In this document: positions 1 through 8,300 of the stretch, piece after piece
Position numbering within the stretch: the first letter of the stretch is position 1
Layout: each line of letters starts with the position of its first letter
NCBI RefSeq assembly: GCF_012844365.1
Contig: NZ_CP051626.1
Coordinates: 868,001 to 932,000, forward strand
Origin: Brevibacterium sp. 'Marine'
Lineage (GTDB): Bacteria; Actinomycetota; Actinomycetes; Actinomycetales; Brevibacteriaceae
Length of the DNA stretch: 64,000 bases
Direction of reading: 5' to 3'
Notes under the pieces: generated by a model
What the model was told of the DNA's origin: nothing
Seen by the model: the letters and a program-made list of their open reading frames with translations, nothing else
Database searches by the model: none
Position numbers and translations under genes: made by a program

Positions 1-252
1 GGTTCGAGGCCACCGGCCGCAAGGGCCGTTGGGTCATCCCGGACTGGTCACAGGTGTCCGAGGAGTTCGACGGAGTCCACCTCGGCCCTCACCTTCCAGG
101 GGGAAGGGCAGGGTCACCTCGGCGAGGAACCGGAGACGATCCCCACCGCGGGCAATACCGATGATCGGCCCGCGAGCCTCATGGCGGGCTGGCACCTGGA
201 TACGACGTTCGGGGCTGAACGACGTCATCGACACCGCCCCCGAGGTGGTTGA
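1..252 (+). pseudogene. Possible degraded 3' end of an unidentified gene
   Basis: The window opens in a frame (from base 3) that reads like the end of a real protein, with WVIPDWSQVSEEFDGVHL. It then loses sense near base 85. The neighbouring frame (codons from base 1) continues with a plausible C-terminus containing LMAGWHLDTTF and stops near 252. The W..V..FDGVHL...AGW.xD.T pattern resembles C-terminal ends of uncharacterised actinobacterial proteins as I remember them. A frameshift joining the two frames would explain this. It could also be chance in GC-rich sequence, because most of the gene lies outside the window. Confidence 0.25.
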
Positions 253-296
253 CCGGCATTGCGACGACGATGCCGACCGGTGGCTGCGGAGCTGAG

Positions 297-1175
297 TCAG
301 TCCCGTTCCACCGGCAGCCAGAGTTCGGTCGTCGCCGTTCTGAAATCCTCGGCGCGATCGAGAATCGACACGATCGAAGGCCCCGGACGCAGCCGCCACG
401 GATTCGATGGGAACCATTCGCCGGCCGTGGCCGCCCACGTGTCCTGAAGCGCCTGCGGGTACGGGCCGTGTGCCGTGAAGACGGCCCACATCCCCGCCGG
501 GACATCAATGACATCGAGGTCCTCCGGCGCCGAGGCGGCCGCTGAGACCGCGACCCCGTGGAGGTAGGTGAGGTCGGTTCCTTCTCGGTAGTCCGGATCC
601 ACCCCGTCCGTGACCTGAAGTAGTCCTGTCGGGGTCGTGTCCGACAGCGTTCTGAGCCGTGCGTGCTCGGTGTGCGGGAGTGAAGCGACGAACTCGCGGA
701 TGTGCGGGTTCTCTCCTTCGTGGATGAGCGGCACACGCACAGCATGGCCGATGAGTGCGAATGCGGGGTGGTCGATGATTCTGGTGTCCATGGTCGAACT
801 CCCTTCGATCGTCAGGCGGAACCTGAGTGACTGTTGGCTGCGAAGGGGACCGCCATTTCGCAGAGCCTCGGACGGAGCCGTACCGTGGACGGACCGAAAG
901 GCGCGCGTGAATGCCTCCGTCGATCCGTATCCGTACCGCACGGCTACACTCAGCAGATCCTCGCCGTCGATGACGTCACCGGCGGCGACGGTCATTCTGC
1001 GCCTGCGGACATATTCCGAGAGCGGAATTCCCGCCAGCGATGAGAACATCCGCCGCAGGTGATACTCGGTCGTGCCGAGCCTGGCGGCCAGCGCACCGAT
1101 CTCGACGGACTCCGCGGAATCGGCAGTCAGGTTCGACTCGATGGCGTCGATGAGTGTATTGAGTTCAGCGATCAC
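297..1175 (-). CDS. AraC-family regulator with GyrI-like ligand-binding domain
   Basis: A transcription factor of the Rob/SoxS type. The N-terminal ~110 residues are a double helix-turn-helix AraC DNA-binding domain (LAARLGTTEYHLRRMFSSLAG, then VAVRYGYGSTEAFTRAFRSVHG). The C-terminal ~150 residues are a GyrI-like small-molecule-binding domain starting near MDTRIIDHPAFALIGHAVRV. In this family the GyrI domain binds drugs or hydrophobic effectors, so a role in sensing a toxic compound is likely but the ligand is unknown. I place the start at the GTG at 1175, five bases after AAGGGAG, rather than at the GTG 15 bases upstream, which lies before that ribosome site. It is the last gene of a minus-strand run. 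Confidence 0.85.
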   Translation of the reverse strand: MIAELNTLIDAIESNLTADSAESVEIGALAARLGTTEYHLRRMFSSLAGIPLSEYVRRRRMTVAAGDVIDGEDLLSVAVRYGYGSTEAFTRAFRSVHGTAPSEALRNGGPLRSQQSLRFRLTIEGSSTMDTRIIDHPAFALIGHAVRVPLIHEGENPHIREFVASLPHTEHARLRTLSDTTPTGLLQVTDGVDPDYREGTDLTYLHGVAVSAAASAPEDLDVIDVPAGMWAVFTAHGPYPQALQDTWAATAGEWFPSNPWRLRPGPSIVSILDRAEDFRTATTELWLPVERD

Positions 1176-1290
1176 GATCTCTCCCTTCACTCATCCATAC
1201 TTCCCGTGGCCCAGGGTGTCCCGCCCGACAATCTGTGCCCGATTCGATCAGGTTTGGGATGGTGGTGCGTCCCTGCGGGGACGCACTCCG

Positions 1291-2772
1291 TCAGTCGCCC
1301 GGTGCCAGGCTGGGTGCCTCGTCGATTCCGAAGCGGGTCTTCAGCGCTCGGCGTGCGGCGAACCAGCCGTTCATTCCGTGTACGCCCGGGGCCGGCGGGG
1401 TCGCCGCCGAACACAGGAACGCCCCGGGCACGCCGAGGCTGTAGGAGTCCCAGGTCAGGCGCGGGCGAGCCATCATCCGGTAGAAGGACACGACGCCGGT
1501 GGCGATGTCCCCGCCGATGTAGTTCTGGTTGTGCCCGGCCATCTCGGAGGCGGGGATGGCGTTGTGGGCGACGATGCGGTCGCGGAAGCCCGGGGCGAAG
1601 CGTTCGATCTGCCGTGTCACGTATTCGGTCGGATCGAGCGGGCAATCGAAGGGCACGTGCGCGTACGTCCACAGCGGCCGCAGGCCGTTCACCTCGCGGG
1701 AGGGGTCGAACACGGTCGGGTCGGAGACGAGGCACACGGGATGGTCGGGCATCCGTCCATTCATCACCTGCGCCTCGGCGGCGGCCATCTGCGCACGTGA
1801 GCCGCCCACGTGGATCGTTCCGGCACGGCCGACCTCGGGGTCGGACCAGGGGACCGGACCATTGAGGACGAAGTCGACCTTGGCCGCGGCGTTGCCGTGC
1901 TTGAACGTTCGCAGGCTCGTGTCGACGTGGGCCGGCAGCAGGCCGGAGAAGATCTGAGCGGCGTTCAGCGCCGAGGTGTCGAGCAGGTAGGCGCGGCCCT
2001 TGGGCAGGTCGGTGACGTGGGTGATCGGGGCGTTCGCGTGCACGGTGCCACCGTGAGCTTCGAGATCGGCGACGAGGTGGTCGATGATCGCTTGAGATCC
2101 GCCGATGGGGGAGGGCCAGCCTCCGGCATGGGCGACCGTGGAGAGCATCGTGGCCGTCGCCGCGGTGCCCATCGCCGGCAGCCCGCCGATGGCGTGCGCG
2201 GCGACCCCGGTGAACAGGGACTGCGTCGACTCGTGGGACAGCGGAATGTTCCACGCGGGGCTGGCCTGGGACAGGAGCCGCAGACCGAATTTCACGACGT
2301 TCGCAATGCCGGGAACATCGCGGAGGGTCTCGGGCACGGAGCGTTTGTCACCGAGGGAGAGCCAGATCGCGTCATCGACACGGTCGAGCAACGGGGCGAA
2401 GAATCGCCGCCATTCCGGTCCCGCCTCGCCGAGGCGGTCGACCGTTTCGTCGAGATCGTGGAAGGCCAGCGCGGCCGGTTTCCCGTCGAGGGGTTGGGCG
2501 TAGGAGATCTCGGGGGTGGTCAGCTCCATGCCGCGGGCGCGCAGGTCGAAGTCGACGAAGAAGGGGCTGGCGATCGCCAGGGGATGAACGGCCGAGCAGA
2601 TGTCGTGGGTGATGCCGGGTGCCAGGCCGAGGTCGAGTGTGCGGGCACCACCGCCAATCGTGGCTTCAGCTTCGAACACCTCGACGGAGAGTCCGGCCCG
2701 GGCCAGAGTGACCGCGGCAGACATGCCGTTGGGACCAGATCCGACGACGACTGCATCAACACCTGTGCTCAT
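1291..2772 (-). CDS. CrtI/PYROXD2-like FAD-dependent oxidoreductase
   Basis: A 493-residue flavoprotein. The N-terminal Rossmann motif VVVGSGPNGMSAAVTLARAG binds FAD, and the C-terminus (NQNYIGGDIATGV...PGVHGMNGWFAARRAL) is typical of the phytoene-desaturase-like superfamily. Its closest type is probably the PYROXD2/NAD(P)-FAD oxidoreductase branch rather than a true carotenoid desaturase, because no other carotenoid genes are nearby. The substrate cannot be told from sequence. The ATG is preceded by TAGACT and then exactly six bases, so it may be transcribed as a leaderless mRNA from its own promoter even though tenA lies only 64 bp upstream. Confidence 0.8.
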   Translation of the reverse strand: MSTGVDAVVVGSGPNGMSAAVTLARAGLSVEVFEAEATIGGGARTLDLGLAPGITHDICSAVHPLAIASPFFVDFDLRARGMELTTPEISYAQPLDGKPAALAFHDLDETVDRLGEAGPEWRRFFAPLLDRVDDAIWLSLGDKRSVPETLRDVPGIANVVKFGLRLLSQASPAWNIPLSHESTQSLFTGVAAHAIGGLPAMGTAATATMLSTVAHAGGWPSPIGGSQAIIDHLVADLEAHGGTVHANAPITHVTDLPKGRAYLLDTSALNAAQIFSGLLPAHVDTSLRTFKHGNAAAKVDFVLNGPVPWSDPEVGRAGTIHVGGSRAQMAAAEAQVMNGRMPDHPVCLVSDPTVFDPSREVNGLRPLWTYAHVPFDCPLDPTEYVTRQIERFAPGFRDRIVAHNAIPASEMAGHNQNYIGGDIATGVVSFYRMMARPRLTWDSYSLGVPGAFLCSAATPPAPGVHGMNGWFAARRALKTRFGIDEAPSLAPGD

Positions 2773-2778
2773 GAGGCC

Positions 2779-2784
2779 AGTCTA
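2779..2784 (-). promoter_or_regulatory. -10 box (TAGACT) for a leaderless start
   Basis: On the minus strand TAGACT is followed by six bases and the ATG of the FAD oxidoreductase. No Shine-Dalgarno sequence lies between them. This is the usual arrangement of leaderless actinobacterial transcripts. No convincing -35 was seen. Confidence 0.4.
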
Positions 2785-2836
2785 GGCCAGTGGGCTGGGC
2801 GGCCGAGATGCGCAGTCCCGGGCGGCTGAGTGCGGC

Positions 2837-3526
2837 TCAGCTGCCGTAGGCGGTGTCGAAGAAGGCGCGTTCGAGATCGACGGCCTGATTCCAGGTGCGG
2901 TTCAGGGTCTCGGCCTCTGCGCCCTCGTCGTCGGTCGGGAACACACGTTCGAGCTCGTCGACGAGGAACTGCACCCACTCGCGGAAGGCCTCGCCTCGGT
3001 GGAGGTCGATCCATCCTCGGTGAACCTGCCGCTTCGGCATCTCCTCACGGGACTCGGCCCAGTCGAGGTAGAGCCATTCGGCGACGACGAGGACGACGAG
3101 CAGCTGCGGATACGACGCCGAGGCGACAGCAGCATCCATGAGATCGCGGAAGCCCGCCGTCGGTATGGTCAGTTCGGGGTGGAGGTAGGCGGCGGGCGCG
3201 ACTCCCAACTCGGCGAAGGAATCGACGAAATACGTGTCCTCGTCGGCGACGAGCATGCCCAACTGTCGGGCGAATCGCAGCTTCGCGTCGAGCTCATCGG
3301 CATGGGCCACGCAGGCGCCGAGCATGGACAGGAACGATTCGAAGAACTGATAGTCCTGCACCAGATAGTCGCGCAAGACGGTGTCGTCGACGGTACCGGC
3401 GAACAGTTCCCTGACGAACCGGTGGTCGACGGCCTCCGCCCATTGCCGGCTGGTTGATCGCAGCAGTGCCGATACCGCTCCGTCAGCGGCCACGCTGATC
3501 GACGTGTCCAAGTCTGTGGTGGTCAT
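2837..3526 (-). CDS. tenA: TenA family protein (aminopyrimidine aminohydrolase / thiaminase II)
   Basis: TenA proteins hydrolyse aminopyrimidine breakdown products of thiamine so that the pyrimidine can be salvaged. The ~229-residue all-helical protein shows family features: the W near residue 28, FVRELFAGTV, DYLVQDYQFFESF (catalytic-region Tyr and acidic residues), MLVADEDTYF and LVVAEWLYLDWA. The open frame extends to a GTG ten codons upstream, but that codon lies inside the TPP aptamer. The ATG at 3526 follows GGAGGGAG at normal spacing and is the real start. The riboswitch directly upstream ties the gene to thiamine metabolism. Confidence 0.9.
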   Translation of the reverse strand: MTTTDLDTSISVAADGAVSALLRSTSRQWAEAVDHRFVRELFAGTVDDTVLRDYLVQDYQFFESFLSMLGACVAHADELDAKLRFARQLGMLVADEDTYFVDSFAELGVAPAAYLHPELTIPTAGFRDLMDAAVASASYPQLLVVLVVAEWLYLDWAESREEMPKRQVHRGWIDLHRGEAFREWVQFLVDELERVFPTDDEGAEAETLNRTWNQAVDLERAFFDTAYGS

Positions 3527-3534
3527 TGCGATTC

Positions 3535-3623
3535 CACTCCCTCCGCCGGTGCTCACCGGATCAGGTTCAAAGGGTCTGCATATGCACTCTCAGCGCCGGC
3601 TCGCTCGGCGCTCCCCTGTAGGA
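3535..3623 (-). promoter_or_regulatory. TPP riboswitch (THI element)
   Basis: Read on the minus strand this leader contains, in order, the conserved blocks of the thiamine-pyrophosphate aptamer: AGGGGAGC, CTGAGAGT, GACCC, GAACCTGATC, a GGTGAGCACC stretch and GGAGGGAG. The last block also serves as the tenA ribosome-binding site, and flanking bases (TCCTAC with GTGGAA) can close the P1 stem with one mismatch. Ligand binding would therefore sequester the Shine-Dalgarno and switch off translation when thiamine pyrophosphate is plentiful. No intrinsic terminator is seen between aptamer and gene. Confidence 0.93.
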
Positions 3624-3670
3624 CTTCGACACTATCACCCGCGACAAGAACTGTTGCCAGAGTGATCGAA

Positions 3671-4351
3671 TCAGTTCCGGCAGGTCAGGACTGGCCGATC
3701 CAGATCGCGATTGTCGAGCACCCATGTTGCCTTCTCCCACGGAGCTGCCTCGGAGAAGTAGAGACGCTGACCGCCGACGTAGCGATGATTCGACGCGGCC
3801 TCGGGATCGGCGGCGAAACCTCCGGCAAACCGCTCGTTTCCGCGTGGTACTGAGATTTCGAACGGCACCTCGACCCACATGCTCGCATCCCAGAGACCCA
3901 CCAACTCGGGACGGTGGAGGAAGATCCCCTCGACGAGGAGGATGCAGTCCTTCGGCAGACTCCGAGGCTCCGGCGCCAGCGGACCGTCCTCGTCGACGTC
4001 CCACACAGCTGGAACGATCGCATCACCTCGACGAAACGGTTCGACGACGGACTCGACGAAAGCTTCGTAGTCGTAGGAATGACGATAGAAAGTGTCTGGT
4101 CCCTTGCCGTGGGCGTAGCGGATTTCCCGAGGATGGTGGAAGCCGTCGATGCTGATGGCGGCGACCCGTCGGTGGGAATCTTGTCCAGGAACGTCCGCAG
4201 CGGTCTTGGCCAACTTCACGAGCTCGTGAGCGAGCATCGTCTTCCCGGCCCCATCGACCCCATCGAGGGCAATGAGGGCACGTTGCCCCGGCCGGACGGT
4301 GCGCAGCTCTGCCAGCAGATCGATCAGAACTCGGGCCCGGGAACTCACCAC
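3671..4351 (-). CDS. Uridine-kinase-like P-loop NTPase
   Basis: A 226-residue nucleoside-kinase-fold protein. The Walker A loop GVDGAGKT lies near residue 30. It is followed by the substrate-binding segment ISIDGFHHPREIRYAHGKGPDTFYRHSYDYEAF typical of the phosphoribulokinase/uridine kinase superfamily, and a Walker B-like strand CILLVEGIFLHRPEL. The exact substrate is not clear; many such actinobacterial proteins are simply called uridine kinase. Its GTG start (two consecutive GTG codons) overlaps the stop of the upstream ATP-grasp gene by four to seven bases, so the two are almost certainly translationally coupled. Confidence 0.75.
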   Translation of the reverse strand: MVSSRARVLIDLLAELRTVRPGQRALIALDGVDGAGKTMLAHELVKLAKTAADVPGQDSHRRVAAISIDGFHHPREIRYAHGKGPDTFYRHSYDYEAFVESVVEPFRRGDAIVPAVWDVDEDGPLAPEPRSLPKDCILLVEGIFLHRPELVGLWDASMWVEVPFEISVPRGNERFAGGFAADPEAASNHRYVGGQRLYFSEAAPWEKATWVLDNRDLDRPVLTCRN

Positions 4352-5361
4352 GCTGCGGACCCGGCGGGGGACACCGACGGCGGGGACGCCTCGGCGAGGG
4401 TGTCGGACACGTACTGCGCTATCCGGTCAACGGCTGGCTGCCGGCCGGCCGACAGTTCGGCGGACTCGACCGACGGGTTGTAGTTCGTGTTCGTATTGAT
4501 GTCGTAGACGACCTCGCGGCCGTCGGCGGTTTCGATGAACTCGATGCCGGCGATCTCGATGCCGAGACCTGAGAGCAGCGTCTCGAGGCGCGCGATGAGC
4601 GGGGTTGCGGCCGTGACGTCGTTTCGACGGGCGAACTGGGGAACGTCCGGGCTGGCCCCGGCACCCGGGACCTCGCAGGCATCGGCCGGGCACAGTTCGA
4701 ACGACCCACCTGAGACGTCGACGCGCACCGCATAGTGGAAACGTCCGCCGATGAACTCGGCGCGGGTGATGAACGGCTGAGCCGGCTGCACATATTCCTG
4801 GATGAGCGTGATTCCGTCGATCGGCGCATTCGTGCCACCGGGCGCGAACTCATCGGCGGCTGCCTCGAGCTCGGCGAGGGAGTCGAAACGGCGCACACCG
4901 AGGCCCTTGCCGCCCTGATTGTGCTTGGTGATGAACGGGGGAGTGAAGCCGGCAGCCGCCTCGACGAGCGCCTGCGATCCGAACGCGGCCGCGGTGCGTG
5001 GCACGTCGAGGCCCTGGCCGGCCAGCTCGCGATGCTGTCGGATCTTGCTCACCTCGAGCTCGTAGACGTCGCGACCGTTGATGACTCGGCGGCCGGCGGC
5101 GGCGAGCCAGTCGAGGACCGCTCGCCCGTACTCCTTCACCTGCGGATCGGTGCGGGTGTGCGCCGACGCCGACAGCCGCGACCAGAACAGGCCGGCAGGA
5201 GGTTCGGCGGCAAGATCGATCGTGGTCTCGGGCAGCAGCCATTCGACATGGGCGACGCCGAGGCGGTCGAGCGCATCCGTGAACGGAGCGATCCATTCCT
5301 GATTGTCGTGGATGATGTGCACCGCGGGAGCGTCGCCGACGGGCAGGGTATGAGAACTCAT
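4345..5361 (-). CDS. ATP-grasp ligase, RimK-like
   Basis: A 338-residue ATP-grasp enzyme, a class that joins an acyl-phosphate to an amine. Recognisable parts are the ATP-binding loop FITKHNQGGKGLGVRRFDS around residue 145, the EY.QP hinge segment (LIQEYVQP), and the Mg-binding C-terminal acidic/Asn cluster EVVYDINTNTNYNPSVE. It resembles RimK-type glutamate ligases and related alpha-L-glutamate ligases of unknown substrate. It is the first gene of a two-gene unit with the overlapping kinase-like gene. A substrate cannot be assigned from the context. Confidence 0.75.
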   Translation of the reverse strand: MSSHTLPVGDAPAVHIIHDNQEWIAPFTDALDRLGVAHVEWLLPETTIDLAAEPPAGLFWSRLSASAHTRTDPQVKEYGRAVLDWLAAAGRRVINGRDVYELEVSKIRQHRELAGQGLDVPRTAAAFGSQALVEAAAGFTPPFITKHNQGGKGLGVRRFDSLAELEAAADEFAPGGTNAPIDGITLIQEYVQPAQPFITRAEFIGGRFHYAVRVDVSGGSFELCPADACEVPGAGASPDVPQFARRNDVTAATPLIARLETLLSGLGIEIAGIEFIETADGREVVYDINTNTNYNPSVESAELSAGRQPAVDRIAQYVSDTLAEASPPSVSPAGSAAW

Positions 5362-5477
5362 CGCGCACCTTCACTGTCGGGAGCCGATGCGACCGAGAGT
5401 ATTCGGAAGCATCGGCGGATCTGCTCAACAATCCTACGCCCTGGTGTCCAGGCCTTCGTCGTGTCAGTGCGGCGGCG

Positions 5478-5483
5478 TAGACT
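5478..5483 (+). promoter_or_regulatory. -10 box (TAGACT) for a leaderless start
   Basis: TAGACT is followed by six bases and the ATG at 5490, with no ribosome-binding site between. It is the same arrangement as at 2779-2784 on the other strand. A weak -35 (TTCGTC) sits 17 bases upstream. Confidence 0.4.
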
Positions 5484-5489
5484 CGGGAC

Positions 5490-5852
5490 ATGGCTATCGC
5501 AAAGCAGCCCGTTGTCGTGCTCGACGCCCCCGACGCCGGTGAACTCGCGGAGTTCTACGGCAAACTCCTGGATTGGTCTGTCACCGTCGACGAGGACGGC
5601 ACCTGGGCAGAAGTCGTCTCCAATTCCTGGCCGCCGATCTGCATCCAACAGGTCGAGGACTATCACGCACCCAGTTGGCCCGGTCAGGCCCACCCGCAGC
5701 AGATGCACCTCGACGTCATGGTCGACGATCTCGACGTCGCCGAGGAGGCTGTGCTCGAGATCGGTGCAGGCAAAGCCCCCGAACAGCCGGGAGAAACGTT
5801 CCGAGTGTTCCTCGACCCGGCCGGTCACCCGTTCTGCCTGTGCAAGGGATGA
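5490..5852 (+). CDS. VOC-family (glyoxalase/dioxygenase-fold) protein
   Basis: A single 120-residue vicinal-oxygen-chelate domain. The start VVVLDAPDAGELAEFYGKLLDW and the end GETFRVFLDPAGHPFCLCKG are diagnostic of this fold, and HLDVMVDDLD carries the usual metal-ligand His. Such small proteins include glyoxalases, antibiotic-binding proteins and uncharacterised members; the reaction here is unknown. It probably forms a short plus-strand unit with hutD, which starts 47 bases downstream. Confidence 0.8.
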   Translation: MAIAKQPVVVLDAPDAGELAEFYGKLLDWSVTVDEDGTWAEVVSNSWPPICIQQVEDYHAPSWPGQAHPQQMHLDVMVDDLDVAEEAVLEIGAGKAPEQPGETFRVFLDPAGHPFCLCKG

Positions 5853-5899
5853 CCGCGCCATCGCCGAGGCGGCCCCACCCGCCCACGGCGCGCTGAGTC

Positions 5900-6547
5900 A
5901 TGCGCGCGCTCGCCTCCTTCGCCGACCGTGATCCCGTTCCGTGGGCCAACGGCGGCGGTCAGACCACCGAGCTCGTCGGGCTGACGGATTCGGTGGAGCT
6001 GACTCCAGGTCTTCACCCCTGGCGATTGAGCATCGCCAGGCTCGAACGTGTGGGCCCGTTCTCAGCCCTGCCCGGAATGGCGCGCACCTTCCTGCCCACC
6101 GCCGAGGTGGCCCTTGAGATCGACGGTCACGTGCATCGCGTGCCGGCCCTCCGACCGGTGCACTTCCACGGAGAGCAGAACGTGAGCCTCGTCGATTTGG
6201 CCGACCCCTGCTTCGCCGTCAACCTCATGGTCGCCGATGACAGCACAGACGACGTCGCCTGCGACGCTGGTGCCGACACGGGCGTTGGCTCGGGCACTGG
6301 CTCAGGCGCTGACTCGGGCACTGGCTCAGGCGCTGACTCGGGCAGAGAATCCGATTCTGCTTCTGGCGAGCTGCAGATGGTCATCGGTCGGCCGGTTCCA
6401 GCCGACGGAATCCGGTTGGTGCTCACTGTCGAAGCCGACGTCGATTTCCCTCGTTTTCAGCTGTTCGAACTCGACCCGGGTGAGGCTGTTCCAGATGAGG
6501 TCTCGGTGGTCGTTCTCCACACCGGCAGGTGCGACGAACACATCTGA
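5900..6547 (+). CDS. hutD: HutD/Ves family protein
   Basis: A bicupin-fold protein of the HutD family, linked in other bacteria to histidine utilisation, where it is proposed to restrain excessive Hut activity. The N-terminal signature PVPWANGGGQTTEL and the WRLSIARLERVGPFSALPGMARTFLP block are clear. The C-terminal half (GIRLVLTVEAD...FELDPGE) is also family-like. Residues ~122-150 are an inserted Gly/Ser/Asp/Thr-rich linker made of tandem GTGSGADS units that is not part of the cupin fold. No other hut genes are in the window. No good ribosome site precedes the ATG. Confidence 0.8.
   Translation: MRALASFADRDPVPWANGGGQTTELVGLTDSVELTPGLHPWRLSIARLERVGPFSALPGMARTFLPTAEVALEIDGHVHRVPALRPVHFHGEQNVSLVDLADPCFAVNLMVADDSTDDVACDAGADTGVGSGTGSGADSGTGSGADSGRESDSASGELQMVIGRPVPADGIRLVLTVEADVDFPRFQLFELDPGEAVPDEVSVVVLHTGRCDEHI
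6288..6345 (+). repeat. Tandem 24-bp repeat inside hutD
   Basis: About two and a half copies of a 24-base unit (GGCACTGGCTCAGGCGCTGA followed by CTCG) encode GTGSGADS repeats. The unit is a multiple of three, so copy-number changes keep the frame. It is likely a length-variable linker. Confidence 0.8.
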
Positions 6548-6718
6548 GAAATCGGTGGGAGCCGATTGTCCCCGGCGTCACATTCGCGCGCATCATCCCA
6601 GGTGGCGGAGCCTTACCCGACCGTTTCCATCAGGTCTTTCCCAGCTTCGGGCACGAAGTGTCAGGATGCCCGAACGTCGGTGTCCGAGAATGGTGCTCCA
6701 CCGGACTTTGGAGGAACT

Positions 6719-8065
6719 TTGGCGGTCGGAGACAGCGGCAAGAACGATCAGCGCGAGCACAACGATGACACTCGTATGCCGGAACATTCCCAGACCCTGC
6801 CGCTGATCACCGAGGAGATCGTCAGCTCCCACCCGACCCCGGCGGCCGAACCCACCGAACATCTCGTCACCCCGGTGATGCCGCCCAACCCGATCCGCCG
6901 CGACGGCGAGGTCGCACAGCAGCCGATGACGACGCTGCCCGACACACCCCAAGGTTCACCGACGGCTGCTGCCCCGACCACGTCTGCGACCGCGACCGGC
7001 GTCGCCGAATCGACAGCGACGGTCGACGACGAAAAAGACGAGAAGTCCTCGGACGGTCGGATCTCCGCCACTCAGCTGCTGGCAGGCGCAGGCGCTGCGG
7101 CGACCTCGTCGGTCATCGGCGGGCAGCTCGGCGTCGCGGGCACTGTCGTCGGCGCCGGAGTCGCCAGCATCGTCACCGCCCTGGCCGTCACCCTCTACGG
7201 CCGCAGCCTCGACAAAGGCAAGGAGAAGATCCAACAGGTCGGATCCAAACTCGCCCCGGCAGTCAAAGCGAAGATCGCGAAGAACCCCAACGGGAAGACC
7301 GCTGCAGTCGATCCCTCACTCGCCGAGGATTCGGCCTTCGCCCCACCGGAACCCGCAGTCGGCAACGCGAACGCGACGGCCGCCTCGGCGACGGGAGAGG
7401 GGGAGTCCGAGGACGTGGACGGGGGCGCCGATGACGCCAAGAGCGGATCCCGTACCTGGTGGCAGAAGCTGCGCCGCAAACGGGTCCTCTACCCGCTGAC
7501 GATCGGCGTCGCCGCCTTCGGAATCGGACTCGGCGCGGTCGTTGTGGCCGAGAACTTCACCGAAGCAGATATCTCACCGGGCACCTCGCAGATCTCACGA
7601 TCGGTGAGCGGAAGCTCCGCGAACGACGAAACCGTCATCAACGACGGAACCTCGGACTCGGGGACCGGCTGGGATGAATCGTCGCGCGGATCCGGGTCGG
7701 GCACCGACGGCGGTCAGGGCTCCACGAACAGCGGATCGAGTACTCAGAACGGTCAGTCCACCTCGGCGGGGGAGACCGGCACCGAAGGTACGGCCGAGGG
7801 CCAGAGCTCACAGGGCTCGGACACGACGACGGGCACGAGCGATTCCACCGGCGGCTCGACGACCACGGACGGCACCGATGCGAGCAGCGGTTCCACCTCC
7901 ACCGACGGCAGCGGCAGCACCGGGGACACCAGCGGCGGCACGAGCGGCAGCACCGGCTCCGGGTCGGACGGTTCGGGCGGCGGATCGGCAGGCTCCGGCG
8001 GATCCGGAACCGGCGGATCGACGGGCGGTTCCAGTGATGGATCGGCCGCCTCGGCGCAGGGGTGA
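6719..8065 (+). CDS. Membrane-anchored protein with long Ser/Gly/Thr-rich tail
   Basis: I do not recognise the family. The protein has an acidic, Pro-rich N-terminus. Next comes a small-residue hydrophobic stretch (LLAGAGAAATSSVIGGQLGV and onward to ALAVTLYGRSLDKGKEK) resembling a glycine-zipper membrane segment. A linker and a second clear membrane segment (LYPLTIGVAAFGIGLGAVVVA) follow, and the last ~160 residues are almost only S, G, T, D and N. The topology suggests a cell-surface stalk. The start is uncertain: the TTG at 6719 has GGAGGA just upstream but very close, and the ATG at 6776 has no good ribosome site. The open frame runs further upstream in non-coding-like sequence. Confidence 0.6.
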   Translation: MAVGDSGKNDQREHNDDTRMPEHSQTLPLITEEIVSSHPTPAAEPTEHLVTPVMPPNPIRRDGEVAQQPMTTLPDTPQGSPTAAAPTTSATATGVAESTATVDDEKDEKSSDGRISATQLLAGAGAAATSSVIGGQLGVAGTVVGAGVASIVTALAVTLYGRSLDKGKEKIQQVGSKLAPAVKAKIAKNPNGKTAAVDPSLAEDSAFAPPEPAVGNANATAASATGEGESEDVDGGADDAKSGSRTWWQKLRRKRVLYPLTIGVAAFGIGLGAVVVAENFTEADISPGTSQISRSVSGSSANDETVINDGTSDSGTGWDESSRGSGSGTDGGQGSTNSGSSTQNGQSTSAGETGTEGTAEGQSSQGSDTTTGTSDSTGGSTTTDGTDASSGSTSTDGSGSTGDTSGGTSGSTGSGSDGSGGGSAGSGGSGTGGSTGGSSDGSAASAQG

Positions 8066-8109
8066 GACGGGCAACGTCCGGGACGGGAATTTTGACAGCC
8101 GAACCTGGG

Positions 8110-8138
8110 TTGTACCTGGTAGCGAACATCGTTATGTT
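8110..8138 (+). promoter_or_regulatory. Candidate catalase promoter
   Basis: TTGTAC (8110-8115), a 17-base spacer and TATGTT (8133-8138) form a reasonable sigma-70-type promoter. Transcription from here would give a leader of about 155 bases before the catalase start. A second -35-like TTGACA lies at about 8092 without a well-spaced -10. Confidence 0.4.
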
Positions 8139-8300
8139 GAAAGTGACTCCGACGAGGTTCCGCCGAAGTCGGGAAATCGAGATCAGGCCAACGGCACTCA
8201 GTCGTTCGATCAGCTGCACCGGCGGGAAGCACTTCTCACCGGTGGCCGTGATCGCAAGCTGAGCGACGATGCCTGAAATCTCACGGTTGAAGGAGATGTG

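Noticed and set aside
3527..3556. Upstream GTG start for tenA.
   Set aside because: It lies inside the TPP aptamer and upstream of the ribosome-binding site used by the ATG at 3526.
8092..8097. TTGACA as the catalase -35.
   Set aside because: No -10 lies at 16-18 bases; the TTGTAC/TATGTT pair downstream is better spaced.
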